NCBI RefSeq assembly: GCF_022012305.1 | Contig: NZ_JAKLTM010000002.1 | Location: 682,001 to 746,000, forward strand | Direction: 5' to 3' | Length of the DNA: 64,000 nucleotides | From: Ramlibacter paludis | Lineage (GTDB): Bacteria; Pseudomonadota; Gammaproteobacteria; Burkholderiales; Burkholderiaceae_C | Shown here: in pieces, positions 1-7,176 of the stretch | Position numbering within the stretch: position 1 is the stretch's first letter | How the letters are laid out: each line of letters starts with the position of its first letter | The notes under the pieces: generated by a model | Seen by the model: the letters and a program-made list of their open reading frames with translations, nothing else | Database searches by the model: none | What the model was told of the DNA's origin: nothing | Made by a program: the position numbers and the translations under genes

Positions 1-759
1 CTTGTGCTCGAAGATGCGTAAGACCTCCTGTCTTATGTTGGCGAGCGACTCATCGATCTCCACTTCAGCGGCTTGCGTTCTCTCAATTCCGTTCTTGATG
101 CATGCCGTGCGGCAAATCGCTTGCACCACTGAAGGAATGCCCTTAGACCCCGCGGCTGTCTCTTGAATGAAACGCTCAGAGAACCGCAGCCGCAGGTGGC
201 CTGCACCTTGCACCATCAATTGGCGCACGAACTTCTCATCCTGCGTTCTCAGATCAAAGACGTCATTCCTGATACCCAGCTCCTTGTCGTTGCCTGCAAG
301 GTCACGAGCGCTAGAGGCAATCCCAATCAGAACGAAGCGAACTGCCTTCTCATGCCAAAGCTTGAGGTCTTCAGACAGGCCATCCTTCACGCTCTCCGAC
401 AGATGGTGGAAGTCGTCGATGATGACCAATCGCTGAGAGGCAAGGTAAGGCGCGATTTCGTCGTAGGTCGGGTCCACTCCGACGATAGCGCCGAGCATCT
501 CCAAGTAGTTCGTGTGGTGCTTGTATTCACGCCCGTTGATCAGCAATATCTCCGTGGGTTTGATGCCCAGATCTCGAAGAATCTTGTTGACCACCGTCGT
601 CTTCCCGGAGCCAGATGCACCAGAAATCGTCACGTGCTTTCCCTTCGCCCGAAGCGCGGACTTGATGAAGGGGTACTCCTTCGGGTCAACATACGTATGC
701 TCAGGAAAGGCCGCCTCGTTAAACACGGCTTCTAGGTCGAGCACCGGAGCTTCTTGCAT
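1..759 (-). CDS. P-loop (AAA/STAND-like) ATPase, integron-cassette candidate, C-terminus outside window
   Basis: Open minus-strand frame from ATG at 759 to the window edge, 253 codons with no stop. Residues 47-54 form a Walker A loop (GASGSGKT) and residues 111-118 a Walker B strand (LVIIDDFH), so it should bind and hydrolyse ATP. The layout resembles AAA/ORC-type or TniB-like ATPases, but no specific family is recognised. A purine-rich GAAGAAGA precedes the ATG. The gene starts about 50 bases after the R' end of the candidate attC site, as expected for the second cassette of an array. Base composition is near 50% G+C, far below the genes after 1.8 kb, which suggests horizontal acquisition. 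The function is unknown; phage defence is only a guess from the ATPase fold and the setting. Confidence 0.75.
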   Translation of the reverse strand, partial: MQEAPVLDLEAVFNEAAFPEHTYVDPKEYPFIKSALRAKGKHVTISGASGSGKTTVVNKILRDLGIKPTEILLINGREYKHHTNYLEMLGAIVGVDPTYDEIAPYLASQRLVIIDDFHHLSESVKDGLSEDLKLWHEKAVRFVLIGIASSARDLAGNDKELGIRNDVFDLRTQDEKFVRQLMVQGAGHLRLRFSERFIQETAAGSKGIPSVVQAICRTACIKNGIERTQAAEVEIDESLANIRQEVLRIFEHK

Positions 760-803
760 TTTTCTTCTTCGGTTGTTGATTGACGACAGCGTCGGATTGT
801 GCG

Positions 804-917
804 GTCTAACGTGAAGGTGACCGGCGCGTTGCGGCAAGGGGCCGCACGGTGCACAATTTCCAACGGCACTGTGCGGCCCCTTGCCGCAACGTGTCCGAGT
901 CGACCGATTTGTTAGAG
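804..917 (-). other. candidate integron attC recombination site
   Basis: Read on the minus strand, the site opens with an R''-like box CTCTAAC (917-911) and closes with GTTAGAC (810-804), which fits the R' consensus GTTRRRY. Inside are L''/L'-like arms GACTCGG and CCGGTC that pair with one unpaired T on the L'' side, the extrahelical-base layout typical of attC. The centre is a 20-bp perfect inverted repeat (828-847 with 871-890), extending to 26 bp with one mismatch. The stop codon TAA (914-912) of the upstream gene lies inside the R'' box, as is common in cassettes. The R'' box departs from the RYYYAAC consensus at its first base. Confidence 0.65.
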
Positions 918-1575
918 CTCATTCACCACCTTCTTGGCGCCAACTTTCTCGCCCAGAATCTCGCGCCAATGATCTCGGCTGGCATAGTGTGAATGGTAGT
1001 AGGTCGGCTGCTCGCGGTCGAACTCCTTCAGCAATTCGTTGCGGACCGCCCTCCACAGTTCGAATGTGAGCTCCCGAAGTTTCGCGAGCTTCTCCTGGGT
1101 TGCGTTGGAGCCAAACCCGACCGCCAGCACCGCCGCGTGAATTTGCTTAATAGGCTCGAACGGGTACAGCCCCCGCTGTCCGTCGCGCTCACCGAGGTTC
1201 ATGAACACACCTCGAATCTCGTCGATCGCGATACTCAGCCGCTGAAGGACTACGGCGTACTGCTCCTGAGTAGGATTGTGCAAGTACGTGTACTGATTCG
1301 CGACCTGAATAGTCTCAACCAGCTTCGACCACAGCGACCTCAACTGCTGCATGTAGCTACTTCTCCTTTGCAAGCAGTAGCCAAGCCAAGCTGCAGGTAA
1401 CGCAATCAGGAGGGGCATGAGATCCTTGTACGTCGCGTACACCCACTGACCGTTGGTCTGATCTACGAGTCGAATAGAGACCGCGGCGATCACTGCAACT
1501 GCGTAGAAACCAATCACCCACTGAAACCGGATACGAAGGCTGTGCTTTGTCATCGGTGTCTCCTGTGACCTCTAA
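810..1575 (-). mobile_element. putative integron gene cassette (213-aa membrane protein plus attC)
   Basis: The cassette would run on the minus strand from the TTAGAG at 1575 to the G of GTTAGAC at 810, about 766 bases: one short-leader ORF and its attC. The upstream boundary repeats the motif CACGTTAGA found at the attC R' end, giving the two recombination points expected of an inserted cassette. The array would continue leftwards into the ATPase gene. Neither an integrase gene nor a clear attI site is visible to the right, so this may be a cluster of attC sites lacking integrase, or the distal end of an integron. Inferred from sequence signs only. Confidence 0.6.
912..1553 (-). CDS. hypothetical membrane protein with two N-terminal TM segments (cassette gene)
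   Basis: 213 residues. Hydrophobic segments at about residues 12-28 and 45-60 make a short hairpin membrane anchor; the remaining ~150 residues are soluble, rich in charged helices and likely cytoplasmic. GGAG lies 6 bases before the ATG. The stop codon is embedded in the candidate attC site and the leader begins at an R'-like GTTAGA, so the gene fits a one-gene integron cassette. No catalytic motif or named domain is recognised. Base composition is about 50% G+C, unlike the chromosome to the right. Its neighbour in the array is a P-loop ATPase, but cassettes are shuffled independently, so adjacency does not prove joint function. Confidence 0.7.
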   Translation of the reverse strand: MTKHSLRIRFQWVIGFYAVAVIAAVSIRLVDQTNGQWVYATYKDLMPLLIALPAAWLGYCLQRRSSYMQQLRSLWSKLVETIQVANQYTYLHNPTQEQYAVVLQRLSIAIDEIRGVFMNLGERDGQRGLYPFEPIKQIHAAVLAVGFGSNATQEKLAKLRELTFELWRAVRNELLKEFDREQPTYYHSHYASRDHWREILGEKVGAKKVVNEL

Positions 1576-1576
1576 C

Positions 1577-1826
1577 GTGATATAGAGCGCCAACCCGCCG
1601 CCAATTCCACACCTTCATGTAACCGCATCGAAAACACCGTCAACTCCTCCCCACTGCAAGGTTCCGATTTCTATCAGCTTTCCCCCGCCCCACCAATCCC
1701 CGTTACATAAACTGGAATCAAATCCGCCATGCGCGAGTTTCCACCCTCGGGCGAATCCGTAGACCGGCGTATCGCCCATGCGCGATCCCGCCTACCCTCG
1801 ATGGGGGCACCCACGCAAGTTCGTCT
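1577..1826. other. junction between cassette block and chromosome; no gene seen
   Basis: About 250 bases between the R'-like box and the psuG stop codon. No attC R'' partner, integrase ORF or tRNA is visible. On the minus strand TTGACG (1643-1638) and TACATG (1621-1616) are spaced by 16 bases and point into the cassette block, so this is the only place where a Pc-like cassette promoter could sit. The box at 1576-1570 could be the end of an attI site or of a degraded attC. Everything beyond the motif matches is inference. Confidence 0.35.
1616..1643 (-). promoter_or_regulatory. weak candidate promoter driving the cassette block
   Basis: Minus-strand TTGACG, 16-base spacer, TACATG. The -35 match is good and the -10 match poor. 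It lies 63 bases before the first cassette ORF and just outside the R'-like box, where an integron Pc promoter would be expected. Confidence 0.2.
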
Positions 1827-2738
1827 TCACCCTCGCGCCAGCGCCAGCGCCAGCCGCGCCCCAACCTCCGCGTTGTGCTTCACCAGCGCAATATTGGTCG
1901 CCAGGCTGCGCCCGCCCGTCAGCGCCTTGATGCGCGCCAGCAGAAAGGGCGTGACCGCCTTGCCCACCACGCCCTGCGCCGCGGCTTCGTCCAGCGCCTG
2001 CCGCGTAATCCGATCGATCTCCTCGCGCGGCATCGCGGCGCCCTCGGGCACGGGCGTGCTCAGGACCACGCCGCCTTCCAGGCCCAGCTCCCACTTCGCG
2101 CGCAGGAACCCCGCCTGCTCGCGCGGATCGTCATAGCGGTAGTCGGCGCGAAAGCCGCTGTCGCGCGTGTAGAACGCGGCGAAGTTGTCCTGCTCGCAAG
2201 ACAACACCGGCACGCCATGCGTCTCCAGGTATTCGAGCGTGAGTCCGATGTCCAACACCGACTTGGCGCCCGCGCACACCACGCACACAGACGTCTTCGC
2301 GAGCTCCTGCAGGTCGGCCGAGATGTCGAAGCTGGTCTCCGCGCCCCGGTGCACGCCGCCGATGCCGCCGGTGACGAACACCCGCATGCCCGCCAGGGCG
2401 GCGCAGATCATGGTGCCGGCGACCGTCGTGGCGCCGAGACCGCCGCCGGCCAGCACCGCCGGCAGGTCACGCCGGCTCACCTTCGCGGCTTCGCCGGAGC
2501 GACCGAGCAGTTCGAGTTCCTCGTCGGACAGGCCGATCCGGATGCGCCCGCCCATCACCGCGATGGTCGCGGGCTCGGCGCCCAGTCCGCGGATGACCGC
2601 TTCCACCTCGCGCGCGGTGCGCACGTTCTCGGGATACGGCATGCCGTGCGCGATGATGGTGGATTCCAGCGCGACGATCGCGCGGCCTTCGGCCTGCGCC
2701 GCGGCCACGGGCGCGCTGAAGGCGAGCCGGTCCTTCAT
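1827..2738 (-). CDS. psuG: pseudouridine-5'-phosphate glycosidase
   Basis: 303 residues, the usual length of PsuG. The family enzyme reversibly splits the C-C glycosidic bond of pseudouridine 5'-phosphate to uracil and ribose 5-phosphate in the cytosol. The sequence shows the family blocks ALESTIIAHGMPYP (residues 24-37), the loop GGIGGVHRG (124-132), acidic residues D138/D142 near the metal site, and CAGAKSVLDI with the Schiff-base lysine at about K159. The start at 2738 is chosen because homology begins there and ATG overlaps the patatin stop as ATGA, indicating translational coupling. The usual partner, pseudouridine kinase PsuK, is not adjacent. It is the last gene of its transcription unit, facing the cassette block. 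Confidence 0.9.
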   Translation of the reverse strand: MKDRLAFSAPVAAAQAEGRAIVALESTIIAHGMPYPENVRTAREVEAVIRGLGAEPATIAVMGGRIRIGLSDEELELLGRSGEAAKVSRRDLPAVLAGGGLGATTVAGTMICAALAGMRVFVTGGIGGVHRGAETSFDISADLQELAKTSVCVVCAGAKSVLDIGLTLEYLETHGVPVLSCEQDNFAAFYTRDSGFRADYRYDDPREQAGFLRAKWELGLEGGVVLSTPVPEGAAMPREEIDRITRQALDEAAAQGVVGKAVTPFLLARIKALTGGRSLATNIALVKHNAEVGARLALALARG

Positions 2739-4957
2739 GGCCGGCCCAGGAACAGGTAGAAGGCGTTGTAGCCGCGGGCCGCATGTCCGGCGGCCAGGTA
2801 GAGCGGGCCGATCGGCGTGTCCACGCCGAACAGCAGCGAGCCGGAATACAGCGTGCCCTGCTGGTTGCCGGGAACCAGCGGACGCCCCATGCGGCCGACC
2901 TCGAGCGAGCCTCCCACGTAGATTCCCTCCAGCAGCTGCCAACGTGCGACGCGATTGTAGTAAACGAGCCGCGCGAACCGCAGGTCCTCGCCGATCAGCG
3001 CGCCGGTGGGATAGCCCGATTGCTGCAGCATGCCGCCCCACTGGAACTGCCGCACCGGCGGCAGCGGATCGGAGCCGTAGCGCTGCCCCACCTTCACGCC
3101 CAGCTGGAAGGTGTGGTCGTCGAAGGACTTGACGTAGGTGCCGGCCAGTTCCAGTCGGGTGTAGTTGCCTTCGCTGCCCAGCTCCTTGCGTGCGGCAAGC
3201 ACTTCGACGCTGCCGCCATAGCCCGCCCGGGGAAAGCTCACGCTGTCCAGCTGATCGACCAGCGCGCGCCAGGTCACGGCCCCCTCGTACTGGTAGCCGT
3301 CGGGCGCGGCAACGACCGGCAGGCCGGTGTCGAGCGACGTGCGCCAGCGCGAATACACGAGGCCCAGCCGGGTTTCACCGTAGCGGGTGAACTGCGCGCC
3401 GGCCTCCAACGCCACGGCGGTCGCACTGGTGTCGTAGCTGGCCACGCGCTGGTCGTTGCTGAAGACGTCGGTGGTGCGGCGTTCGTGCTCGATGCGCGGC
3501 ACCACGAACAGGCCCGGGCCCTTCTGCAGCGGCTGGTGGAACTGCAGGCCCAGGCGGTTGGTGCGGCCCACCTGGGCGTCGGTGCGGAACTCGCCGCCCA
3601 GGTCGTTCAGCCAGGTCATGCGGTAGCTGGCCAGCAGGTTGAAGAAGGAGTCGCCCTTGAAGTCGGACGAGAGGCCCAGCCCCATGCGCAGGTAGTTCGG
3701 GCCCCAGGACTTCTCCGCGGCGTCGACCGCCAGCACGCGCTGGCCGGGCTCCTCGAGGAAGCGGTAGCCCACATGCTCGAAGTCGCCGGTGCCGTACACC
3801 CGCCGCATGTCGCGGTCCAGCACCTTCTGGTCGACGGGCTGCCCCACCTGGGTCTCCATCACCGCCAGCGCCGTGGCGGGGTTCACGCGCTGCAGGCCTT
3901 CGAAGCGGATCTCGTCCACGGTGGGCAGCGGCGTGCGGTCGATCGCGATGCGGCGCTGCTCCCAGGCCACGTAGGCCTCGGGCGGCAGCGCATAAGGCGC
4001 GAGCTGCGCGGCGACCGCCCGCGCCGCCGCTTCGCCCAGCGGCACTGGCACGTCGAGGTGGTCGAAGTCGGCAGCCGAGAATTCGCCCAGCAGCGGCAGG
4101 ATCAGGATGTCGCGCGGGCCCAGGCTGGCCAGCGAGCGCTGCACGTTCTGCTCGGTGAGGATGCTCACCATCTGCGCGGTGACCCCGAGGATGGAATTCA
4201 GCGATTCGGCGCTGCCCAGCGGCGTGCCGAGGTTGACGGCGATCACCAGGTCCGCGCCCATCGCGCGCGCCACATCCACCGGCAGGTTGTTGGTAAGCCC
4301 GCCATCCACCAGCAGGTGGCCTTGCAGCCGCACCGGCTCGATCGCGCCCGGCACCGACATGCTGGCGCGCATGGCCGCGGGCAGGTCCCCTTGCGACAGC
4401 ACCACCGGCTTGCCGGTGATCAGGTCGGTGGCGACGGCGCGAAACGGAATGGGCAGGCGGTCGAAGGTCTGGATGCCGCCGGCGCGGCTCAACTCACGCA
4501 GCACGCTTTCGAGTTGCACGCCCGAGACCAGGCCTCGCGGCAGGGCCAGTCCCTTGCTGCCCAGCCCCAGCTCGAACGGCGCGAGGTTGGTGGCGTCGTC
4601 GCGCTTGAGGTGGACGGAACGCTCCTCGCGCGGCGGCAGGTCCTTGAACAGCAGCCGGGTCGACATCTTGGAGAGCACCGCCTGCATGTCGTCGATGGGG
4701 GTGCCCGAGGCGTAGGCCGCGCCGACGATGGCGCCCATGCTGGTGCCGGTGACGCAATCTACCGGCACCCGCATCTCCTGCAGCACCTTGAGCACGCCGA
4801 CGTGCGCCGCGCCGCGCGCGCCGCCGCCCGAAAGCACCAGGCAGATCTTGGGCCGCGCGCCCGCCTGCGGGGCCGCGGGCTGCGCCTGCGCGTGCCCCTC
4901 GCCGGCGAGGGTGAGCGCCGCGACAGCGGTAGCCAGCATCCAGGCGCGACAGGTCAC
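2735..4957 (-). CDS. PlpD-like patatin phospholipase with POTRA and outer-membrane beta-barrel (type Vd)
   Basis: 740 residues. A signal peptide (about 1-24, ending HAQA) is followed by a patatin domain with oxyanion-hole loop GGGARG (44-49), nucleophile elbow GTSMG (71-75, Ser73) and catalytic DGG (219-221, Asp219). After about residue 335 come a POTRA-like segment (VDEIRFEGLQRVNP) and a C-terminal surface-antigen/BamA-like barrel. This is the architecture of Pseudomonas PlpD, a type Vd autotransporter whose lipase domain is carried to the cell surface by its own barrel. Length matches PlpD (about 730). Lipase activity and surface exposure are inferred from the family. The ATGA overlap with psuG makes the two co-translated despite having no obvious metabolic link. 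Confidence 0.88.
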   Translation of the reverse strand: MTCRAWMLATAVAALTLAGEGHAQAQPAAPQAGARPKICLVLSGGGARGAAHVGVLKVLQEMRVPVDCVTGTSMGAIVGAAYASGTPIDDMQAVLSKMSTRLLFKDLPPREERSVHLKRDDATNLAPFELGLGSKGLALPRGLVSGVQLESVLRELSRAGGIQTFDRLPIPFRAVATDLITGKPVVLSQGDLPAAMRASMSVPGAIEPVRLQGHLLVDGGLTNNLPVDVARAMGADLVIAVNLGTPLGSAESLNSILGVTAQMVSILTEQNVQRSLASLGPRDILILPLLGEFSAADFDHLDVPVPLGEAAARAVAAQLAPYALPPEAYVAWEQRRIAIDRTPLPTVDEIRFEGLQRVNPATALAVMETQVGQPVDQKVLDRDMRRVYGTGDFEHVGYRFLEEPGQRVLAVDAAEKSWGPNYLRMGLGLSSDFKGDSFFNLLASYRMTWLNDLGGEFRTDAQVGRTNRLGLQFHQPLQKGPGLFVVPRIEHERRTTDVFSNDQRVASYDTSATAVALEAGAQFTRYGETRLGLVYSRWRTSLDTGLPVVAAPDGYQYEGAVTWRALVDQLDSVSFPRAGYGGSVEVLAARKELGSEGNYTRLELAGTYVKSFDDHTFQLGVKVGQRYGSDPLPPVRQFQWGGMLQQSGYPTGALIGEDLRFARLVYYNRVARWQLLEGIYVGGSLEVGRMGRPLVPGNQQGTLYSGSLLFGVDTPIGPLYLAAGHAARGYNAFYLFLGRP

Positions 4958-5027
4958 GCAAGCATGTTCGTGCCTGGGTCGCGGCCGTCCTATTGGACAA
5001 AAGTCCCATAAACCCGGAGGCGATGCC

Positions 5028-6284
5028 TCAGGGTGGTGCGCCCTTGGCCGCGGCCGCCCGCAGCTTGTCCTTCTTGCTGGGGCGGCGCCCCTTGATGCCG
5101 CCGGTGCCGGCGTCGGCGCGCGGTGGCGCCTCCGTTTCGACGGGCTCGAAGCCGGGCACCTGCTCGCGCGGCAAGGCCAGGCCGTTGCGCTTTTCGATCA
5201 GCCGCAGGTGCGGCTCGGTGGCCGCGCTGGTGAAACTGATCGCCAGGCCGGCGGCGCCCGCGCGCCCCGTGCGTCCGATGCGATGCACGTAGTCGTCGGC
5301 GGAGCGCGGCAGGTCGTAGTTGACGACCACGTCGAGGCCCGCGATGTCGATGCCGCGGCCGGCCAGGTCGGTGGTGACCAGCACGGTCCACGCGCCTTCC
5401 TTGAAGCCGCGGAGCACGTCGGTGCGCCCGCCCTGGCTCAGCTCGCCGTGCAGGGCCGCGGCCTGCACGCCGCGCGCACGCAGCTTGGCGGCGACGTGCT
5501 CGGTCGCATGGCGCGTGGCGACGAAGACCAGCACGCGCGGCCACTTGCCTTCTTCGACCAGGTGGCGCAGCAGCTCGGTGCGGCGCGGCGCATCGACCGC
5601 GATCACGCGCTGGGTGATCTGCGGCTCCGAGCGCGCCTGCGTCGCCGCTTCGACCCGCACCGCGTCACGCAGCAGCGCATCGGCCAGCGCCTGCACCTCG
5701 GCGGGAAAGGTGGCGGAGAACAACAGGTTCTGCCGCTGCGCGGGCAAGGCGGCCAGCACGCGCTCGCGCTCGGCGGCGAAGCCCAGGTCCAGCAGGCGGT
5801 CGGCCTCGTCCAGCACCAGCGCCTCGACGATGTCCAGCCGCAGCGCGTTGCGTTCCATCAGGTCCAGCAGCCGGCCCGGCGTGGCGACGACGATGTCGGC
5901 GCCACCGCGCAGCGCCATCATCTGCGGATTCACCGACACGCCGCCGTGCAGGATGGACACCCTGGGCGGATGCGCGCTGGCGCCGCCCAGGCGGCGGAAC
6001 ACCTCGCCGACCTGCGTCGCCAGTTCGCGCGTAGGCACCAGCACGAGCACGCGCACGCGGCGGAAGGCGCGTTGCCGGCCTTCCGCGAGGCGCTGCAGCA
6101 GCGGCAGCACGAAGGCGGCCGTCTTGCCCGAGCCCGTGGGCGCGAGCCCCAGCAGGTCCTGGCCGCGCAGCAGCGGCGGGATCGCCTCGACCTGGATTGC
6201 CGAGGGCGCGAGGTAGCCGACTTCCTTGCACGCGTGCGCGAGCGCGGGCGCCAGCCCGAGCGATTCGAAGGTGGCCGCCGTCAT
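5028..6284 (-). CDS. DEAD-box ATP-dependent RNA helicase, RhlE-like
   Basis: 418 residues from the ATG at 6284, chosen over an upstream in-frame start because the Q motif begins at once (FESLGL, then PSAIQ) and because ATG overlaps the upstream stop (ATGA). Motifs in order: I APTGSGKT (48-55), Ia PTREL (84-88), TPGR, II DEAD (159-162), III SAT (190-192), V DLAGRGID, VI HRIGRTGR. The C-terminal tail is basic (KGRRPSKKDKLR), typical of RhlE-type helicases that act on structured RNA in ribosome assembly or mRNA decay. The exact paralogue cannot be assigned. Confidence 0.9.
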   Translation of the reverse strand: MTAATFESLGLAPALAHACKEVGYLAPSAIQVEAIPPLLRGQDLLGLAPTGSGKTAAFVLPLLQRLAEGRQRAFRRVRVLVLVPTRELATQVGEVFRRLGGASAHPPRVSILHGGVSVNPQMMALRGGADIVVATPGRLLDLMERNALRLDIVEALVLDEADRLLDLGFAAERERVLAALPAQRQNLLFSATFPAEVQALADALLRDAVRVEAATQARSEPQITQRVIAVDAPRRTELLRHLVEEGKWPRVLVFVATRHATEHVAAKLRARGVQAAALHGELSQGGRTDVLRGFKEGAWTVLVTTDLAGRGIDIAGLDVVVNYDLPRSADDYVHRIGRTGRAGAAGLAISFTSAATEPHLRLIEKRNGLALPREQVPGFEPVETEAPPRADAGTGGIKGRRPSKKDKLRAAAAKGAPP

Positions 6285-6508
6285 GGCGAGCGGTGCAGAC
6301 GCGGCGCGGACAACGCTTGCAGGCTTTCGGCGATCGCCTGGTCGACGTCGCGCCACTTGCCGCCGAGTTGCGCCGCAGCCAGCGCCTTTTCCAGCGCGCG
6401 CAGGTCACGCACGCTGGGCGCGACCTTGATCTGCGCGATGGCGGCGGCCGGGTTGCCGGCGCGCAGGACGGCCAGCACCTTGTCGGGCCAGGGAGAGGGG
6501 CGTGCCAA
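6281..6508 (-). CDS. small conserved hypothetical protein upstream of RNA helicase
   Basis: 75 residues, mostly helical and charged (PSVRDLRALEKALAAAQ, KWRDVDQAIAES), without TM segment or signal peptide. It ends in TGA overlapping the helicase ATG (ATGA), so it is probably a real, translationally coupled gene and not a shadow frame. No family is recognised. It may be a small RNA-binding or regulatory partner of the helicase, which is inference from coupling alone. Confidence 0.6.
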   Translation of the reverse strand: MARPSPWPDKVLAVLRAGNPAAAIAQIKVAPSVRDLRALEKALAAAQLGGKWRDVDQAIAESLQALSAPRLHRSP

Positions 6509-6569
6509 TGCGGTCTTTCTTCAGGGCGGTGAAACCCGCATTGTCACCGCACGTGCTGCGCGGCGGGCG

Positions 6570-7079
6570 TCAACGGCGTCCGCCGCCGCCTCCGCCCCGG
6601 CCGCCACCGCCGCCGCCGCCACCCCAGCCGCCACCGCCACCCCCGCGGCCGGCGCCGGTGGCGGCCATGCCGCCGCCGCCACCGCCGGTCCAGCCTCTTC
6701 CGCCGTGGCCGCCATGGCCACCGTGGCCGCCATGGCCGCCATGGCCGCCATGACCGCCGTGGTAGTACCCGCCCCCCGAGCAGCACCAGATGCCGGTGGA
6801 GAGCCAGAACGCGTCGTACCAGTAGGCGCCGTAGTACGGGTAGGCATACGGATAGGTGTAGGCATACGGGTACACATAGGGATAAGCGTAGCCGTAGGGG
6901 TACGTGTAGGGATAGACATACTGGCCGGCGGGCGCGCTGCCGTCGGCCGTCTCCGTCACGGTGGAAGTCGTTCCTGCCTGGACCACGTTGGCGGGGTAGT
7001 AATACGGGTAGCCGTAGGGCGCGTACGCGCAGCCGCCCAGGCCCGCGCAAAGGGCCAGGGACAAGAGAACGGACTTCAT
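6570..7079 (-). CDS. Tyr/Pro- and Gly/His-rich low-complexity lipoprotein
   Basis: 169 residues. The start MKSVLLSLALCAGLGGC gives a lipoprotein signal with lipobox LGGC and the acylated Cys at about residue 17. The mature protein has three compositional blocks: about 45 residues of YPY/YAYPY repeats, a stretch with WCCSGGG, and a tail of HGG repeats turning into almost pure Gly with a terminal RR. The HGG block is encoded by 9-base tandem repeats (about 6703-6762), so its length probably varies by slippage. No enzyme domain is visible. It is likely an envelope-anchored structural or adhesive protein. It is monocistronic between the helicase pair and the DUF885 gene. Confidence 0.7.
   Translation of the reverse strand: MKSVLLSLALCAGLGGCAYAPYGYPYYYPANVVQAGTTSTVTETADGSAPAGQYVYPYTYPYGYAYPYVYPYAYTYPYAYPYYGAYWYDAFWLSTGIWCCSGGGYYHGGHGGHGGHGGHGGHGGHGGRGWTGGGGGGMAATGAGRGGGGGGWGGGGGGGGRGGGGGGRR
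6703..6762. repeat. 9-base tandem repeats encoding HGG units
   Basis: Near-identical units of the type GCCGCCATG follow each other within the Gly/His-rich lipoprotein gene. Each unit encodes His-Gly-Gly on the minus strand, so copy changes keep the frame. Confidence 0.7.
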
Positions 7080-7176
7080 GCGCTTCTCCAGGCGGCTTGC
7101 GACGGCGCCGCTGGGGTATTCATACGCCGGGCGCCGGGCGCACGCAAGGGGCCCTTGGGCCCGCGCCAGGTAAAGA

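Noticed and set aside
828..890. Reading the 20-bp inverted repeat as a plain transcription terminator
   Set aside because: The 23-base loop, lack of a T-run and the flanking R''/R' and L''/L' boxes fit attC better, although termination as a side effect cannot be excluded.
1729..2136. Plus-strand ORF of 135 codons near the cassette junction
   Set aside because: Most of it is antisense to the psuG 3' end; Ser/Arg/Ala-rich shadow composition; not an integrase.
2783..5011. Long plus-strand reading frame (742 codons) over the patatin gene
   Set aside because: It is the antisense of the patatin/barrel gene in a GC-rich region, is His/Gln/Arg-rich without domain sense, and lies opposite clear protein homology.
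5028..6356. Longer start for the DEAD-box helicase at 6356
   Set aside because: The extra 24 residues are encoded inside the upstream coupled gene; the ATGA junction at 6284 and the immediate Q motif favour the shorter form.
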